NCBI RefSeq assembly: GCF_039543205.1
Contig: NZ_BAABJH010000001.1
Coordinates: forward strand, 1,736,001 to 1,800,000
DNA from: Flaviramulus_B aquimarinus
Lineage (GTDB): Bacteria > Bacteroidota > Bacteroidia > Flavobacteriales > Flavobacteriaceae
Reading direction: 5' to 3'
DNA length: 64,000 bases
The position numbers and the translations under genes are program-made. The notes under the pieces were generated by a model. The model was given only the letters and a program-made list of their open reading frames with translations, made no database searches and was not told the origin of the DNA. This document shows, piece by piece, positions 53,901 to 61,262 of the stretch (its first letter is position 1; each line of letters starts with the position of its first letter).

Positions 53901-54024
53901 TAAGGATAGTTTTCCTAATTCTGAATTTGAAAATATTGAAGCAAAAATTGGCAAAAACCACCATATAATGAAATATGTTAATTCAAAACCATTTAAACTA
54001 TATATCAAAAACATACTAAATTAA
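50929..54024 (+). CDS. Large exported protein with central beta-rich region and lipase-like C-terminal domain
   Basis: This 1031-residue protein has a signal peptide ending NIQAQ (20) and an approximately 480-residue helical region. At about 505-658 it has aromatic beta strands resembling outer-membrane barrel strands (SFGITAPIGFSYSW, LRFTIGLNVDIPLFNL). The C-terminal alpha/beta-hydrolase-like domain has VFVLTHGF (774-781) and the nucleophile elbow GHSLG with Ser877. Candidate acid and base are Asp952/953 (NKDDL) and His1011/1012. It may be a surface esterase or lipase. No characterised homologue is recognised. Confidence 0.78.
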   Translation: MKIFKLVLFSFLLCGNIQAQNSAYLEAKALKELSNNEDIIAFINSIDDVTDCIGDEEKNLVIQLGKFLAEPFNNDLSDFDTNMVLKVFEDIDVTSCYKNKMLIAKHAPIKSKINFDSKINLEILKDTDDQLNSGKSLTTNIIDGTAQFLVERTKKELTLTFYDNLKEILDKDYIITLNSDGKKVTININLEEVFPKTLLLLKSQNSFDTPSLGQTWVSAFKSDIAEMPENILNELLNSDFIKTEFGQSIKMSMDLFNAIKKGDSAERIIKLLATQYNDYDNYALHKFIGALDLFYDNLINEDGKLVGFNEIKILEKKELDYFIGLIFIKLKSNKIIPKSYQLSEHLVRTELIPKIYTLTNDFENLSNQLKELSDEQGKLNFEAYFNFASSTLNLYSISASFLEEIIKGNNVQMPFDTAKLKELTISFNAIYNSMASKDYGNSLLTTIGLLDKFLIDNQTNDKIKKHIVFYGNFLVDIINASKEGSKVEVKDIMNTYALPVSSYRIKRQFSNSWDVSAYPGIFGGYEINESDSFSFGITAPIGFSYSWKVDKTKDINTQTNSNTIFLSAIDLGAPFSYRFKDDSAEGLPENIKWSQVFAPGLYFIKGFKKSPFALSFGAQFAPLLRNIENEANEFNDENVLRFTIGLNVDIPLFNLKRKAHNVDAEDSSIKLNQNVLYGEKINYFKPSENTFRVFFDKEGGLYPEEFISNKDMIINESTLREYYSNNQLKFVKIARGLNHDFKSFTEANYRAFQTSLVNENLQLLNNKINSNSKVFVLTHGFRKPISSRYGGSSSQEDNEFLKEAILEQAALGSDIKFIEIYWDATYDCCVGRNLKTNKRIFELFENQAIGNANKVGYSLRNLLSKIKANEINIIGHSLGTRVVSASLFNLKDSDIENFKLSFETPTQQKINVCLIAPAISSDLFTEYYERTTMNEDFKTNDNYKLTVIYNKDDLVLKKKWKKIFGPGSLKYGNTSLGCNCNNDAITLDTMFKDSFPNSEFENIEAKIGKNHHIMKYVNSKPFKLYIKNILN

Positions 54025-54207
54025 GGCTGTATATGTTTACCATAGTTATTTGTTGTAATTTCTATTATATCAAATATACAGAAATAACTCACAAATATAA
54101 AGGGGTTAAATGTATTATTTATTTAGGAATCTAGAATTAGTATAAAGTTTCTAATTATTATAAAAATGGTGGTGGGTTTTGGTGGTGGGTTTTTGCACTA
54201 AAATGTA
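54025..54207. other. Intergenic region before the tRNA-Ala promoter
   Basis: No gene is supported. The stretch contains GGTGGTGGGTTTT-type repeats (54169-54192) that recur in diverged form at 45091-45116, near the broken tRNA copy. Confidence 0.45.
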
Positions 54208-54215
54208 TACATTTG
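54208..54215 (+). promoter_or_regulatory. -7 element shared with the broken tRNA copy
   Basis: TACATTTG with the preceding TTTTTGCACTAAAATGTA and following TAGTTTTG is the same promoter block as at 44943. Here a 73-nt leader separates it from the tRNA, against 16 nt in the broken copy. Confidence 0.6.
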
Positions 54216-54288
54216 CGTAGTTTTGCAACCAAATGCATTTTCTCATAAAAGAGGAGAAACCATTGTAAACACTATAGATACAGTAAAA

Positions 54289-54362
54289 GGGGATGTAGCT
54301 CAGTTGGCTAGAGCGCTTGACTGGCAGTCAAGAGGTCGTCGGTTCGAATCCGATCTTCTCCA
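54289..54362 (+). tRNA. tRNA-Ala, anticodon GGC
   Basis: The 74-nt gene folds as acceptor GGGGATG/CTTCTCC, D-stem GCTC/GAGC, anticodon stem CTTGA/TCAAG with loop CTGGCAG (anticodon GGC), a 5-nt variable loop, and T-stem GTCGG/CCGAT with loop TTCGAAT. The G3:U70 pair is the alanine identity element and the discriminator base is A. The sixth acceptor pair is a U-U mismatch. CCA is not encoded. Confidence 0.93.
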
Positions 54363-54373
54363 CTAAATAATAG

Positions 54374-54406
54374 AAAGACTTTCAGGAAAATTGGAAGTCT
54401 TTTTTG
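54374..54406 (+). terminator. Terminator after tRNA-Ala
   Basis: AAAGACTTTC pairs with GGAAGTCTTT around a short loop and is followed by TTTTG and further T residues, 12 nt after the tRNA end. Confidence 0.78.
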
Positions 54407-54649
54407 TTTTTATTACTGCAGATATAAAATACTTTTAATGGAATTTCCGTAATTATATTAACTAATTGGTTTATTGATAAATAAAATTAATTTATACAAT
54501 TTCAAAATCTATAAAAAACAGTTAAGATTCTAAGTCAGAATTTTTAATTTACATCTAAAATAGGTTTAATTAGATAGAATTATTTATTCATATTAAAAAC
54601 ATGTTTAATACCTTAGTCCAATTCAATTCAAGTAGCAGATAAAAACTTC

Positions 54650-57571
54650 ATGCCAGAATTAATAACTAAAAACGACCTAAAAGCACTTTCGGAAAAATTG
54701 AAGGGCGAACTCTTTTATGATGCGTTACACAAAAGTATTTATGCTACAGACGCTTCGGTTTACCGAATGATTCCTTTGGCTGTTGCGTATCCTAAGAACA
54801 AGAGTGATATTAAAAAGCTGATAGATTTTGCTAAAAACTATGGCATAACACTTATTCCTAGAGCAGCAGGCACCTCTTTAGCTGGACAATGTGTTGGAGA
54901 AGGTATTGTTGTTGATGTATCTAAGCATTTTACTAAAATTATAGAATTCAATGAAGATCAAAAAACAGTAGTTATAGAACCTGGTATTATAAGAGATGAA
55001 TTGAATCATTTTCTAAAGCCTTTTGGTTTGTTTTTTTCTCCCAATACATCAACCAGTAACCGTTGTATGCTAGGTGGGATGGTTGGTAATAATTCTTCAG
55101 GGTCTACATCCATTAAGTATGGTGTAACACGAGATAAAGTCATAGAAATAAAAACGATATTGTCTGATGGATCGGAAGCTGTATTTAATTCACTTTCTAT
55201 TGAAGCGTTTAAAGCAAAGCAATTAAGTAACGGCGTTGAAGGTGTTATTTATAATATCCTTTTTGAAGAATTAACAAACCCAAAAATTCAATCTGAAATA
55301 CATCAAGCCTTCCCAAAAGCATCTATCCATAGACGGAATACTGGATATGCTGTTGATACTTTTTTAGATAAAGGTTCGTCTAATGGATTATCTGAAGATA
55401 TAAATATTGCAAAACTACTTTGCGGCAGTGAGGGAACCTTGGCTTTTACAACAGCTATAACATTACAATTAGATGTATTGCCACCAAAAGAAGAATTGTT
55501 TGTAATAGCGCACTTTAATAGTGTTCAAGAAAGTTTAGAGGCCACTTTAATAGCCATGGAGCATAATCTTTATTCTTGTGAGTTATTGGATAAAACCATT
55601 TTAGATTGCACGAAAAACAATAGGGAGCAAGAAAAAAATAGGTTTTTTATTGATGGCGACCCACAAGCTATTTTAATGCTGGAAATTAGAGATGTGTCCT
55701 TAGAAAAAGTGGAGGTTTTGGCTAACAGTTTAATTCAAGATTTAAAAGAGCACCATTTAGGTTATGCCTTTCCAAAACTATATGATCAAGATATAACAAA
55801 AGGTATTGAATTACGAAAAGCAGGTCTTGGGCTATTAGGAAACATTGTTGGCGATGCTAAAGCTGTAGCCTGTATTGAAGACACTGCAGTAGATTTAAAA
55901 GATTTACCCAATTACATTTCCGAATTCACAAATATGATGGACCGTTATGGGCAAAAGGCCGTTTATTATGCGCATGCTGGAGCGGGCGAAATACATTTAA
56001 GGCCCATATTAAATTTAAAGGAAAATAAAGACGTAGCGCTCTTTAGGGAAATCACTACCGAAACAGCAAAACTTGTTAAAAAATATAAAGGCTCATTTAG
56101 CGGAGAACATGGTGATGGTATTGTTCGTGGTGAATTTTTACCACTTATGATTGGAGAAAAAAACTATGCCTTGTTAAAGCGTATAAAGCATGCTTTTGAT
56201 CCTGATAATGTATTTAATAAAGGTAAAATTGTTGACGCCTATCCCATGGATAAGTCGTTACGCTATGCCATTGACAGAAAAGAACCAGATATTAAAACAC
56301 TCATGGATTTTTCTGATTCAAAGGGATTATTACGAGCCGCTGAAAAATGCAATGGTTCTGGCGATTGCCGAAAATTATCGTCTTCAGGAGGAACCATGTG
56401 CCCGAGTTACCGCGCTACTCGAAATGAAAAAGATACCACACGTGCTAGGGCTAATACTTTAAGAGAATTTTTGACTAATTCGAATAAGGATAATAAATTC
56501 AATCATGCTGAACTAAAAGACGTTTTCGATTTGTGTTTAAGTTGTAAAGCTTGTGCAAGTGAATGCCCAAGTAATGTAGATGTCGCAAGTTTTAAATCTG
56601 AGTTTTTATACCAATATCAAAAAGAAAATCCACCATCATTAAGAACCAAAATGTTGGCAAATAATGTAAAATATAATAAAATAGCAAGCCTTTTTCCTCA
56701 TGTAACCAATACATTATTAAAGACGCTTTTAGCAAAAAACGTATTGGGCATTGCTAAAAAAAGAAGCCTTCCTAAACTTGCTTCTAAAACATTTAGAGCA
56801 TGGCACAGTGCTAACCGTTATAAATTCCAAACCACATCATTGTATAAGGGAGAACTCTATTTGTTTGTAGATGAGTTTACTAATTATTATGATGTTCAAA
56901 TTGGGATAGACACTTTTGAATTGCTAAATCAACTGGGATATAAAGTACACATTATTGACCATGAAGAGAGTGGAAGGAGCCACCTCTCAAAAGGTTTTCT
57001 TGATGAAGCTAAAATAATTGCCAATACAAACATTTCAATTTTTGCATCTCTAATTTCTAAAAACACACCACTAATTGGTATTGAACCTTCAGCTATTTTA
57101 TCATTTAGAGATGAATATTTACGTTTGGCAGAATCCAAAGATGTAGCAAAAAAAATTGCTGAACACACTTTTACTATTGAAGAGTTTCTAAAGAATGCCA
57201 TATTAAAAGGAGATATTCATTCTAGTCAATTTACTAGTCAACCATCAATTATTAAAATACATGGACATTGTCATCAAAAAGCATTAAGTAGCACGGAGCC
57301 TACTTTTTTTATGTTGAATTTACCTGAAAACTTTGCTGTTAGTGTCATCAATTCAGGTTGTTGCGGTATGGCAGGTTCGTTTGGTTATGAGAAAGAACAT
57401 TATGATGTGAGTATGCAAGTAGGAGAGGACAGTTTATTTCCAAAGATAAGAACTATGGAAGCTTCTGTAATTATTGCTGCATCAGGCACGAGTTGTCGCC
57501 ATCAGGTTTTTGATGGCACTAAGCGTATTGCACAGCATCCAGTTAGTGTTTTAAAAAAGGCATTGATTTAA
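54650..57571 (+). CDS. FAD-binding and Fe-S-binding oxidoreductase (D-lactate dehydrogenase-like fusion)
   Basis: This 973-residue protein joins a GlcD-type FAD domain (about 10-540: IPLAVAYPKNKSDIKKLIDF, PRAAGTSLAGQCVG, LGGMVGNNSSGSTSIKYGVT, SGEHGDGIVRGEF) to a ferredoxin-like domain (about 560-670, with CNGSGDCRKL...CPSYRA and CLSCKACASECPSN) and a C-terminal CCG/heterodisulfide-reductase-like part (HGHCHQKAL, NSGCCGMAGSFGYE). This YdiJ-type arrangement oxidises 2-hydroxy acids such as D-lactate and passes electrons to the respiratory chain. The stop overlaps the convergent hydrolase gene by 4 nt. Confidence 0.93.
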   Translation: MPELITKNDLKALSEKLKGELFYDALHKSIYATDASVYRMIPLAVAYPKNKSDIKKLIDFAKNYGITLIPRAAGTSLAGQCVGEGIVVDVSKHFTKIIEFNEDQKTVVIEPGIIRDELNHFLKPFGLFFSPNTSTSNRCMLGGMVGNNSSGSTSIKYGVTRDKVIEIKTILSDGSEAVFNSLSIEAFKAKQLSNGVEGVIYNILFEELTNPKIQSEIHQAFPKASIHRRNTGYAVDTFLDKGSSNGLSEDINIAKLLCGSEGTLAFTTAITLQLDVLPPKEELFVIAHFNSVQESLEATLIAMEHNLYSCELLDKTILDCTKNNREQEKNRFFIDGDPQAILMLEIRDVSLEKVEVLANSLIQDLKEHHLGYAFPKLYDQDITKGIELRKAGLGLLGNIVGDAKAVACIEDTAVDLKDLPNYISEFTNMMDRYGQKAVYYAHAGAGEIHLRPILNLKENKDVALFREITTETAKLVKKYKGSFSGEHGDGIVRGEFLPLMIGEKNYALLKRIKHAFDPDNVFNKGKIVDAYPMDKSLRYAIDRKEPDIKTLMDFSDSKGLLRAAEKCNGSGDCRKLSSSGGTMCPSYRATRNEKDTTRARANTLREFLTNSNKDNKFNHAELKDVFDLCLSCKACASECPSNVDVASFKSEFLYQYQKENPPSLRTKMLANNVKYNKIASLFPHVTNTLLKTLLAKNVLGIAKKRSLPKLASKTFRAWHSANRYKFQTTSLYKGELYLFVDEFTNYYDVQIGIDTFELLNQLGYKVHIIDHEESGRSHLSKGFLDEAKIIANTNISIFASLISKNTPLIGIEPSAILSFRDEYLRLAESKDVAKKIAEHTFTIEEFLKNAILKGDIHSSQFTSQPSIIKIHGHCHQKALSSTEPTFFMLNLPENFAVSVINSGCCGMAGSFGYEKEHYDVSMQVGEDSLFPKIRTMEASVIIAASGTSCRHQVFDGTKRIAQHPVSVLKKALI

Positions 57572-58425
57572 CTATTATTCAGTTTACTATCAATAAAATC
57601 AATAATTTTAGTCTTCGCAAATTCTAAATGTTCTGGTATACTTTTACTATTCCATGGATGTGAAGCTCCAAAAACATGGTTGGCGCCTTCAATTATCTCT
57701 AGCCTACTATTAGAATTCCATTGATGGAGTTGATATGCTTCTTCAACGAGAACACTGGTGTCTGCATGACCATGTAAAATCAAATATGGTATTTTTAAGT
57801 TTGAAACGGCTCGTTTAATTGTTAACCTATTTTCATTAGCCATAAAATCTTCATAGAATTGGTAATAATGAGGCATCTGCTGTTTTGTTCTGCCATTTAA
57901 AACATATTTAACACCATCTTTTTTCCATTGTTCTAAATCTCCTGTTGTGGATGATCTTTTTCCAAAATCGCAAACTCCGGCTAAGCTAATTACTTTTTTA
58001 ACACGATTATCTTCTTCAGCTTTTATAGTTACAATACCACCAGCTCTACTATGGCCAATGAGTGAAATGTTATTACTATTTGCTTCTTTTTTTAATTCAG
58101 AATTTGAATCCATCCAATCCATTACAGATTGCAAATCATCTAATTCCTTAGTGTAGTTATTATTGCCAAAAGCTTCTAAATCTGGAAAATCAATCGGCTG
58201 TTCAACGTTTCCGCCGTTATGTGAAAAATTAAATTTTATGAAATAGAAGCCAGCTTTGGCAAATGATTTTGCCATGATATTCCATGCACCCCAGTCCTTA
58301 AAACCTTTATAGCCATGACAAAAAATGATAATGGGTTTTGACTGATTGTTTTCAATATAAAAAACATCAGTTAGTATGGGTTTGCTATGTTGCCCTTTAA
58401 TTATTATATTTTTAGAAACAGTCAT
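57568..58425 (-). CDS. Alpha/beta hydrolase (dienelactone hydrolase-like)
   Basis: This 285-residue cytoplasmic protein has the oxyanion region IIFCHGYKGFKDWGAWNIMA, the nucleophile elbow GHSRAGG and a C-terminal acid/base region (ILHGHADTSVLVEEAYQL and EGANHVFGASHPW). It hydrolyses an unknown ester or amide. It begins 3 nt after the stop of the addB-like gene on the same strand, so both are likely on one transcript. Its own stop overlaps that of the FAD/Fe-S gene. Confidence 0.87.
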   Translation of the reverse strand: MTVSKNIIIKGQHSKPILTDVFYIENNQSKPIIIFCHGYKGFKDWGAWNIMAKSFAKAGFYFIKFNFSHNGGNVEQPIDFPDLEAFGNNNYTKELDDLQSVMDWMDSNSELKKEANSNNISLIGHSRAGGIVTIKAEEDNRVKKVISLAGVCDFGKRSSTTGDLEQWKKDGVKYVLNGRTKQQMPHYYQFYEDFMANENRLTIKRAVSNLKIPYLILHGHADTSVLVEEAYQLHQWNSNSRLEIIEGANHVFGASHPWNSKSIPEHLEFAKTKIIDFIDSKLNNS

Positions 58426-58428
58426 TTT

Positions 58429-61188
58429 TTAAAGTTCTTTTTCGATGAAATCCTCCTTTGGATTACAAATTTCGAGAATAAGGTTTTTTAATTCTACACT
58501 AAACATATCCATGGTTTCTTGAGTTATTAATGTATGTTTCTTTGCATAACTACCGGGTTTATCTTTTTTGGCAAATTTTAAAAACCCAGCCCCTAAATTT
58601 TTAAAAGATATAATACCGGCTTCGACAGGTAGTTTTATTTCTTTTGAAAGCTGCATCATATAAGCATAGCTTAGAATTTGAAAACTTTTACTATACTTTT
58701 TATAATCTTTAGTAAGGTCTTCCCAATTTAAAATTTCAACCTGATTTTGTTGAACGTTACCTGTTTTGTAATCGATAATACGAATCATGCCATTACATTC
58801 ATCCACCCTATCCACTTTACCTTTAATTTTAACAGGGAAGTCAAGCTCAGGAATATGAATAGAAATGGCATTATCTGCTTCTATGGCTATAATTTTTATC
58901 TCATTGCCATCTCTTATAGTTTTTAGTTCTAAATTCAAAAAATTGGAAACGTAGCGTTTTGCAATTTCAAAAATAATTAGGTTTTTGCCTTTGGTTATAT
59001 CGCCCTCTTTATATTCATTTTTAAAATGAAACGTTACTCTTTCTTCGATATTAGATTTTAAATTATTAAGAATTTCAACGGTTAAAAACTGACCAGTTAA
59101 AGGCTTATAAAAATCCTCAAGCGTATTATGCACTACGGTACCTAAGGTATTTGCAGCAACGGTTTCTTCTACATCATCGTGATCTTTAATTTTTAATATT
59201 TTCTGATAATAAAAATCAATGGGATTTCTTATATAGTTGGTTAATGAGGATGGCGAAAAACCTTCTTGAGCCACCTTTATGAGTTGTTTTTGTAAAGCTT
59301 CTGTTTTTTTAACAACATTTAAAATAGGTTCGATAATCGGTGCTTGAGGTGCTATAATTTGATGATTTAGATGATGGATGCCTTCTAATTCCAGTTGTGT
59401 AATAAATCGGCTTTTTTCACCACCTGTTAATACATCTGCCTCTGTATTATATATTATAAAAATATTTTTAGCTCGTTGTAAAAGTCTATAGAAATGATAG
59501 GTATAAACAGCGTCTTTCTCTTTATAAGTAGGTAGGTTGTTTTCAATTTTAACATCAAAAGGGATAAAAGAATTATTGCTTTTTCCAGCAGGAAGCACGC
59601 CTTCATTTACTGAAGAAATAATAATGGTCTCAAAATCTAAAACACGAGATTCTAACATACCCATAACTTGTAAGCCTTCTAGGGGCTCGCCTTGAAAATC
59701 TAAATTTTCCGTACTTAATAATTCTTTATATACACCATGGAGCGTTGAAATATCTTTTATGTGATGGTACTCTGAATTTAATCGGTTAAGCTCATTAAAC
59801 AATTCGTTAAAGCGGAATATATATTCCAATGAAAGTAAATTTGAAGCTTTCTCTATGTCTAAATAATTTTTAATAGCTAATATAAGCTTTGAGCAATTGC
59901 CTAATGCTGTTTTAACAGATGTTTCCCAGCTTGAAAACAACAAATCAATAACATCGCCTGCTTTGTCGGCAATATCTCTTAAACGGTCTTTATTTAAGTA
60001 AACATGATTATTATTATTAATGGTTTCGATGAGTTTAGATGCGTAATCTATGTTTTCGATATAAAGTAAAGGCCTTATAAATTGATGTGATATAATGTTT
60101 ATAACATCTTTATAGTAAAAGGCGTTCGAAGGTGTTTTGTGTAAATGAAAAAGGGCTTCAAAAAGCGATGCCAGTGGGATAGACTTTAGCGGAAACCCCA
60201 TAGTGATGTTTAAGGCATTAATACTTAAAGGGATTGAATTAAGTACGGGAACCAACAAGTCTTCATCGCCTAAAATAACTGCCGTGTTTTGCAATGATTG
60301 GTTGTCTTTTTGTAGTGTGTTTAAAAGCGACCCGATGTATTTGGCTTGTCCAATATTTTTTGGAACACCAAATACGGATATGTTTTTTTCTTTTGAATAA
60401 TGTGATGTAATCCATTTAAAGGGATTGTTTTTAAAGTATTTCCAATGGGCTTTATGCTGTCTGGTAAACCATGCAGCATCATGTTTTTCGTTATCTAAGA
60501 AAACCTTATCAATATCCCAATAGATTTTTGCTAAGTTGTTTTGAAGTAATTCTTGTATAATGGTTTCTTCGGAAGTGTTTAAGGCATTAAACCCTAAAAA
60601 CACATGTTGTTTTTTGGGATTACTTTGAATGTATGATTCTAAATTTTCAACGGCCTCTCTATAAATTAGACCTTGGTAGCCTATTTTTTTGTTTAAAAGC
60701 TGTTCAGTAAAATGTGTATAATAGTTATAGAGCTTATTCCAAAATGCTAAATAATTTTTAACAAAATCTGTTTTTTGCTCTTCTAAGGACCAATGATTTA
60801 AATCTTGAATGGCACTTAGGTAATTGAAAATGTTTTCTTGTGGAATAAGATATCGATCTATTTCATTAAAGTCTTGCAATAGTATTTGTGCCCATTTTGA
60901 GAAGGATTCAAATGAGTCAAGATTCTCTTTTTTTGTTAATTGCGCATAGGCATCATAAAATTCAAAAATGAGTTCTGTATTTGGTACAGGTTTTAACTGG
61001 GATAATTCTTGAACAAACTCTTCAATACTATTAATTTGAGGAGAAAAAACGGTTTGCTGTATAACTTTTGGAAGTTCATGCTTTAAAAACAACCCTGCTC
61101 TTTTACTCGGCAATATAAAGGTTACTTGAGAAAGATTTGTGTTGTTGTTTTGTAAATCTTTTAAAACATCAAAAATGAAAGTAGCCAT
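58429..61188 (-). CDS. AddB-like PD-(D/E)XK nuclease / inactivated helicase
   Basis: This 919-residue protein has an N-terminal degenerate helicase start (VTFILPSKRAGLFLKHELPK), central UvrD-like segments (LQVMGMLESRVLDFETIIIS, VNEGVLPAGK) and a C-terminal PD-(D/E)XK nuclease (SPSSLTNYIRNPIDFYY, VHNTLEDFY, KGKVDRVDE, IRIIDYKTGN). It is the Bacteroidetes AddB type, partner of an AddA helicase-nuclease for repairing double-strand breaks. The four Fe-S cysteines of Bacillus AddB are not evident. No addA gene is adjacent. Confidence 0.88.
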   Translation of the reverse strand: MATFIFDVLKDLQNNNTNLSQVTFILPSKRAGLFLKHELPKVIQQTVFSPQINSIEEFVQELSQLKPVPNTELIFEFYDAYAQLTKKENLDSFESFSKWAQILLQDFNEIDRYLIPQENIFNYLSAIQDLNHWSLEEQKTDFVKNYLAFWNKLYNYYTHFTEQLLNKKIGYQGLIYREAVENLESYIQSNPKKQHVFLGFNALNTSEETIIQELLQNNLAKIYWDIDKVFLDNEKHDAAWFTRQHKAHWKYFKNNPFKWITSHYSKEKNISVFGVPKNIGQAKYIGSLLNTLQKDNQSLQNTAVILGDEDLLVPVLNSIPLSINALNITMGFPLKSIPLASLFEALFHLHKTPSNAFYYKDVINIISHQFIRPLLYIENIDYASKLIETINNNNHVYLNKDRLRDIADKAGDVIDLLFSSWETSVKTALGNCSKLILAIKNYLDIEKASNLLSLEYIFRFNELFNELNRLNSEYHHIKDISTLHGVYKELLSTENLDFQGEPLEGLQVMGMLESRVLDFETIIISSVNEGVLPAGKSNNSFIPFDVKIENNLPTYKEKDAVYTYHFYRLLQRAKNIFIIYNTEADVLTGGEKSRFITQLELEGIHHLNHQIIAPQAPIIEPILNVVKKTEALQKQLIKVAQEGFSPSSLTNYIRNPIDFYYQKILKIKDHDDVEETVAANTLGTVVHNTLEDFYKPLTGQFLTVEILNNLKSNIEERVTFHFKNEYKEGDITKGKNLIIFEIAKRYVSNFLNLELKTIRDGNEIKIIAIEADNAISIHIPELDFPVKIKGKVDRVDECNGMIRIIDYKTGNVQQNQVEILNWEDLTKDYKKYSKSFQILSYAYMMQLSKEIKLPVEAGIISFKNLGAGFLKFAKKDKPGSYAKKHTLITQETMDMFSVELKNLILEICNPKEDFIEKEL

Positions 61189-61200
61189 GCCCTAAAAATA

Positions 61201-61233
61201 AAAAACGCTTCGGATATCCGAAGCGTTTTTTTA
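61201..61233 (-). terminator. Terminator after the ompA-type gene
   Basis: AAACGCTTCGGATATCCGAAGCGTTT is a near-perfect palindrome with A runs on one side and T runs on the other. It lies about 30 nt downstream of the OmpA-protein stop on the minus strand and just upstream of addB. It could act in both directions. Confidence 0.9.
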
Positions 61234-61262
61234 AACTTATTTATTTTTAAAATTATATTAGC

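Larger units (their letters stand above)
44967..54362. other. Accessory islet bounded by the two tRNA-Ala copies
   Basis: The segment lies between a truncated and a complete tRNA-Ala(GGC) gene and holds only lineage-specific genes: exported proteins with WG-like repeats, a decayed gene duplicate, and unknown proteins. No integrase, transposase or plasmid gene is present. This may be an old, integrase-free island or a product of recombination between tandem tRNA genes. Confidence 0.55.

Noticed and set aside
53754..54014. 86-codon minus-strand frame
   Set aside because: It is antisense to the 3' end of the 1031-residue gene.
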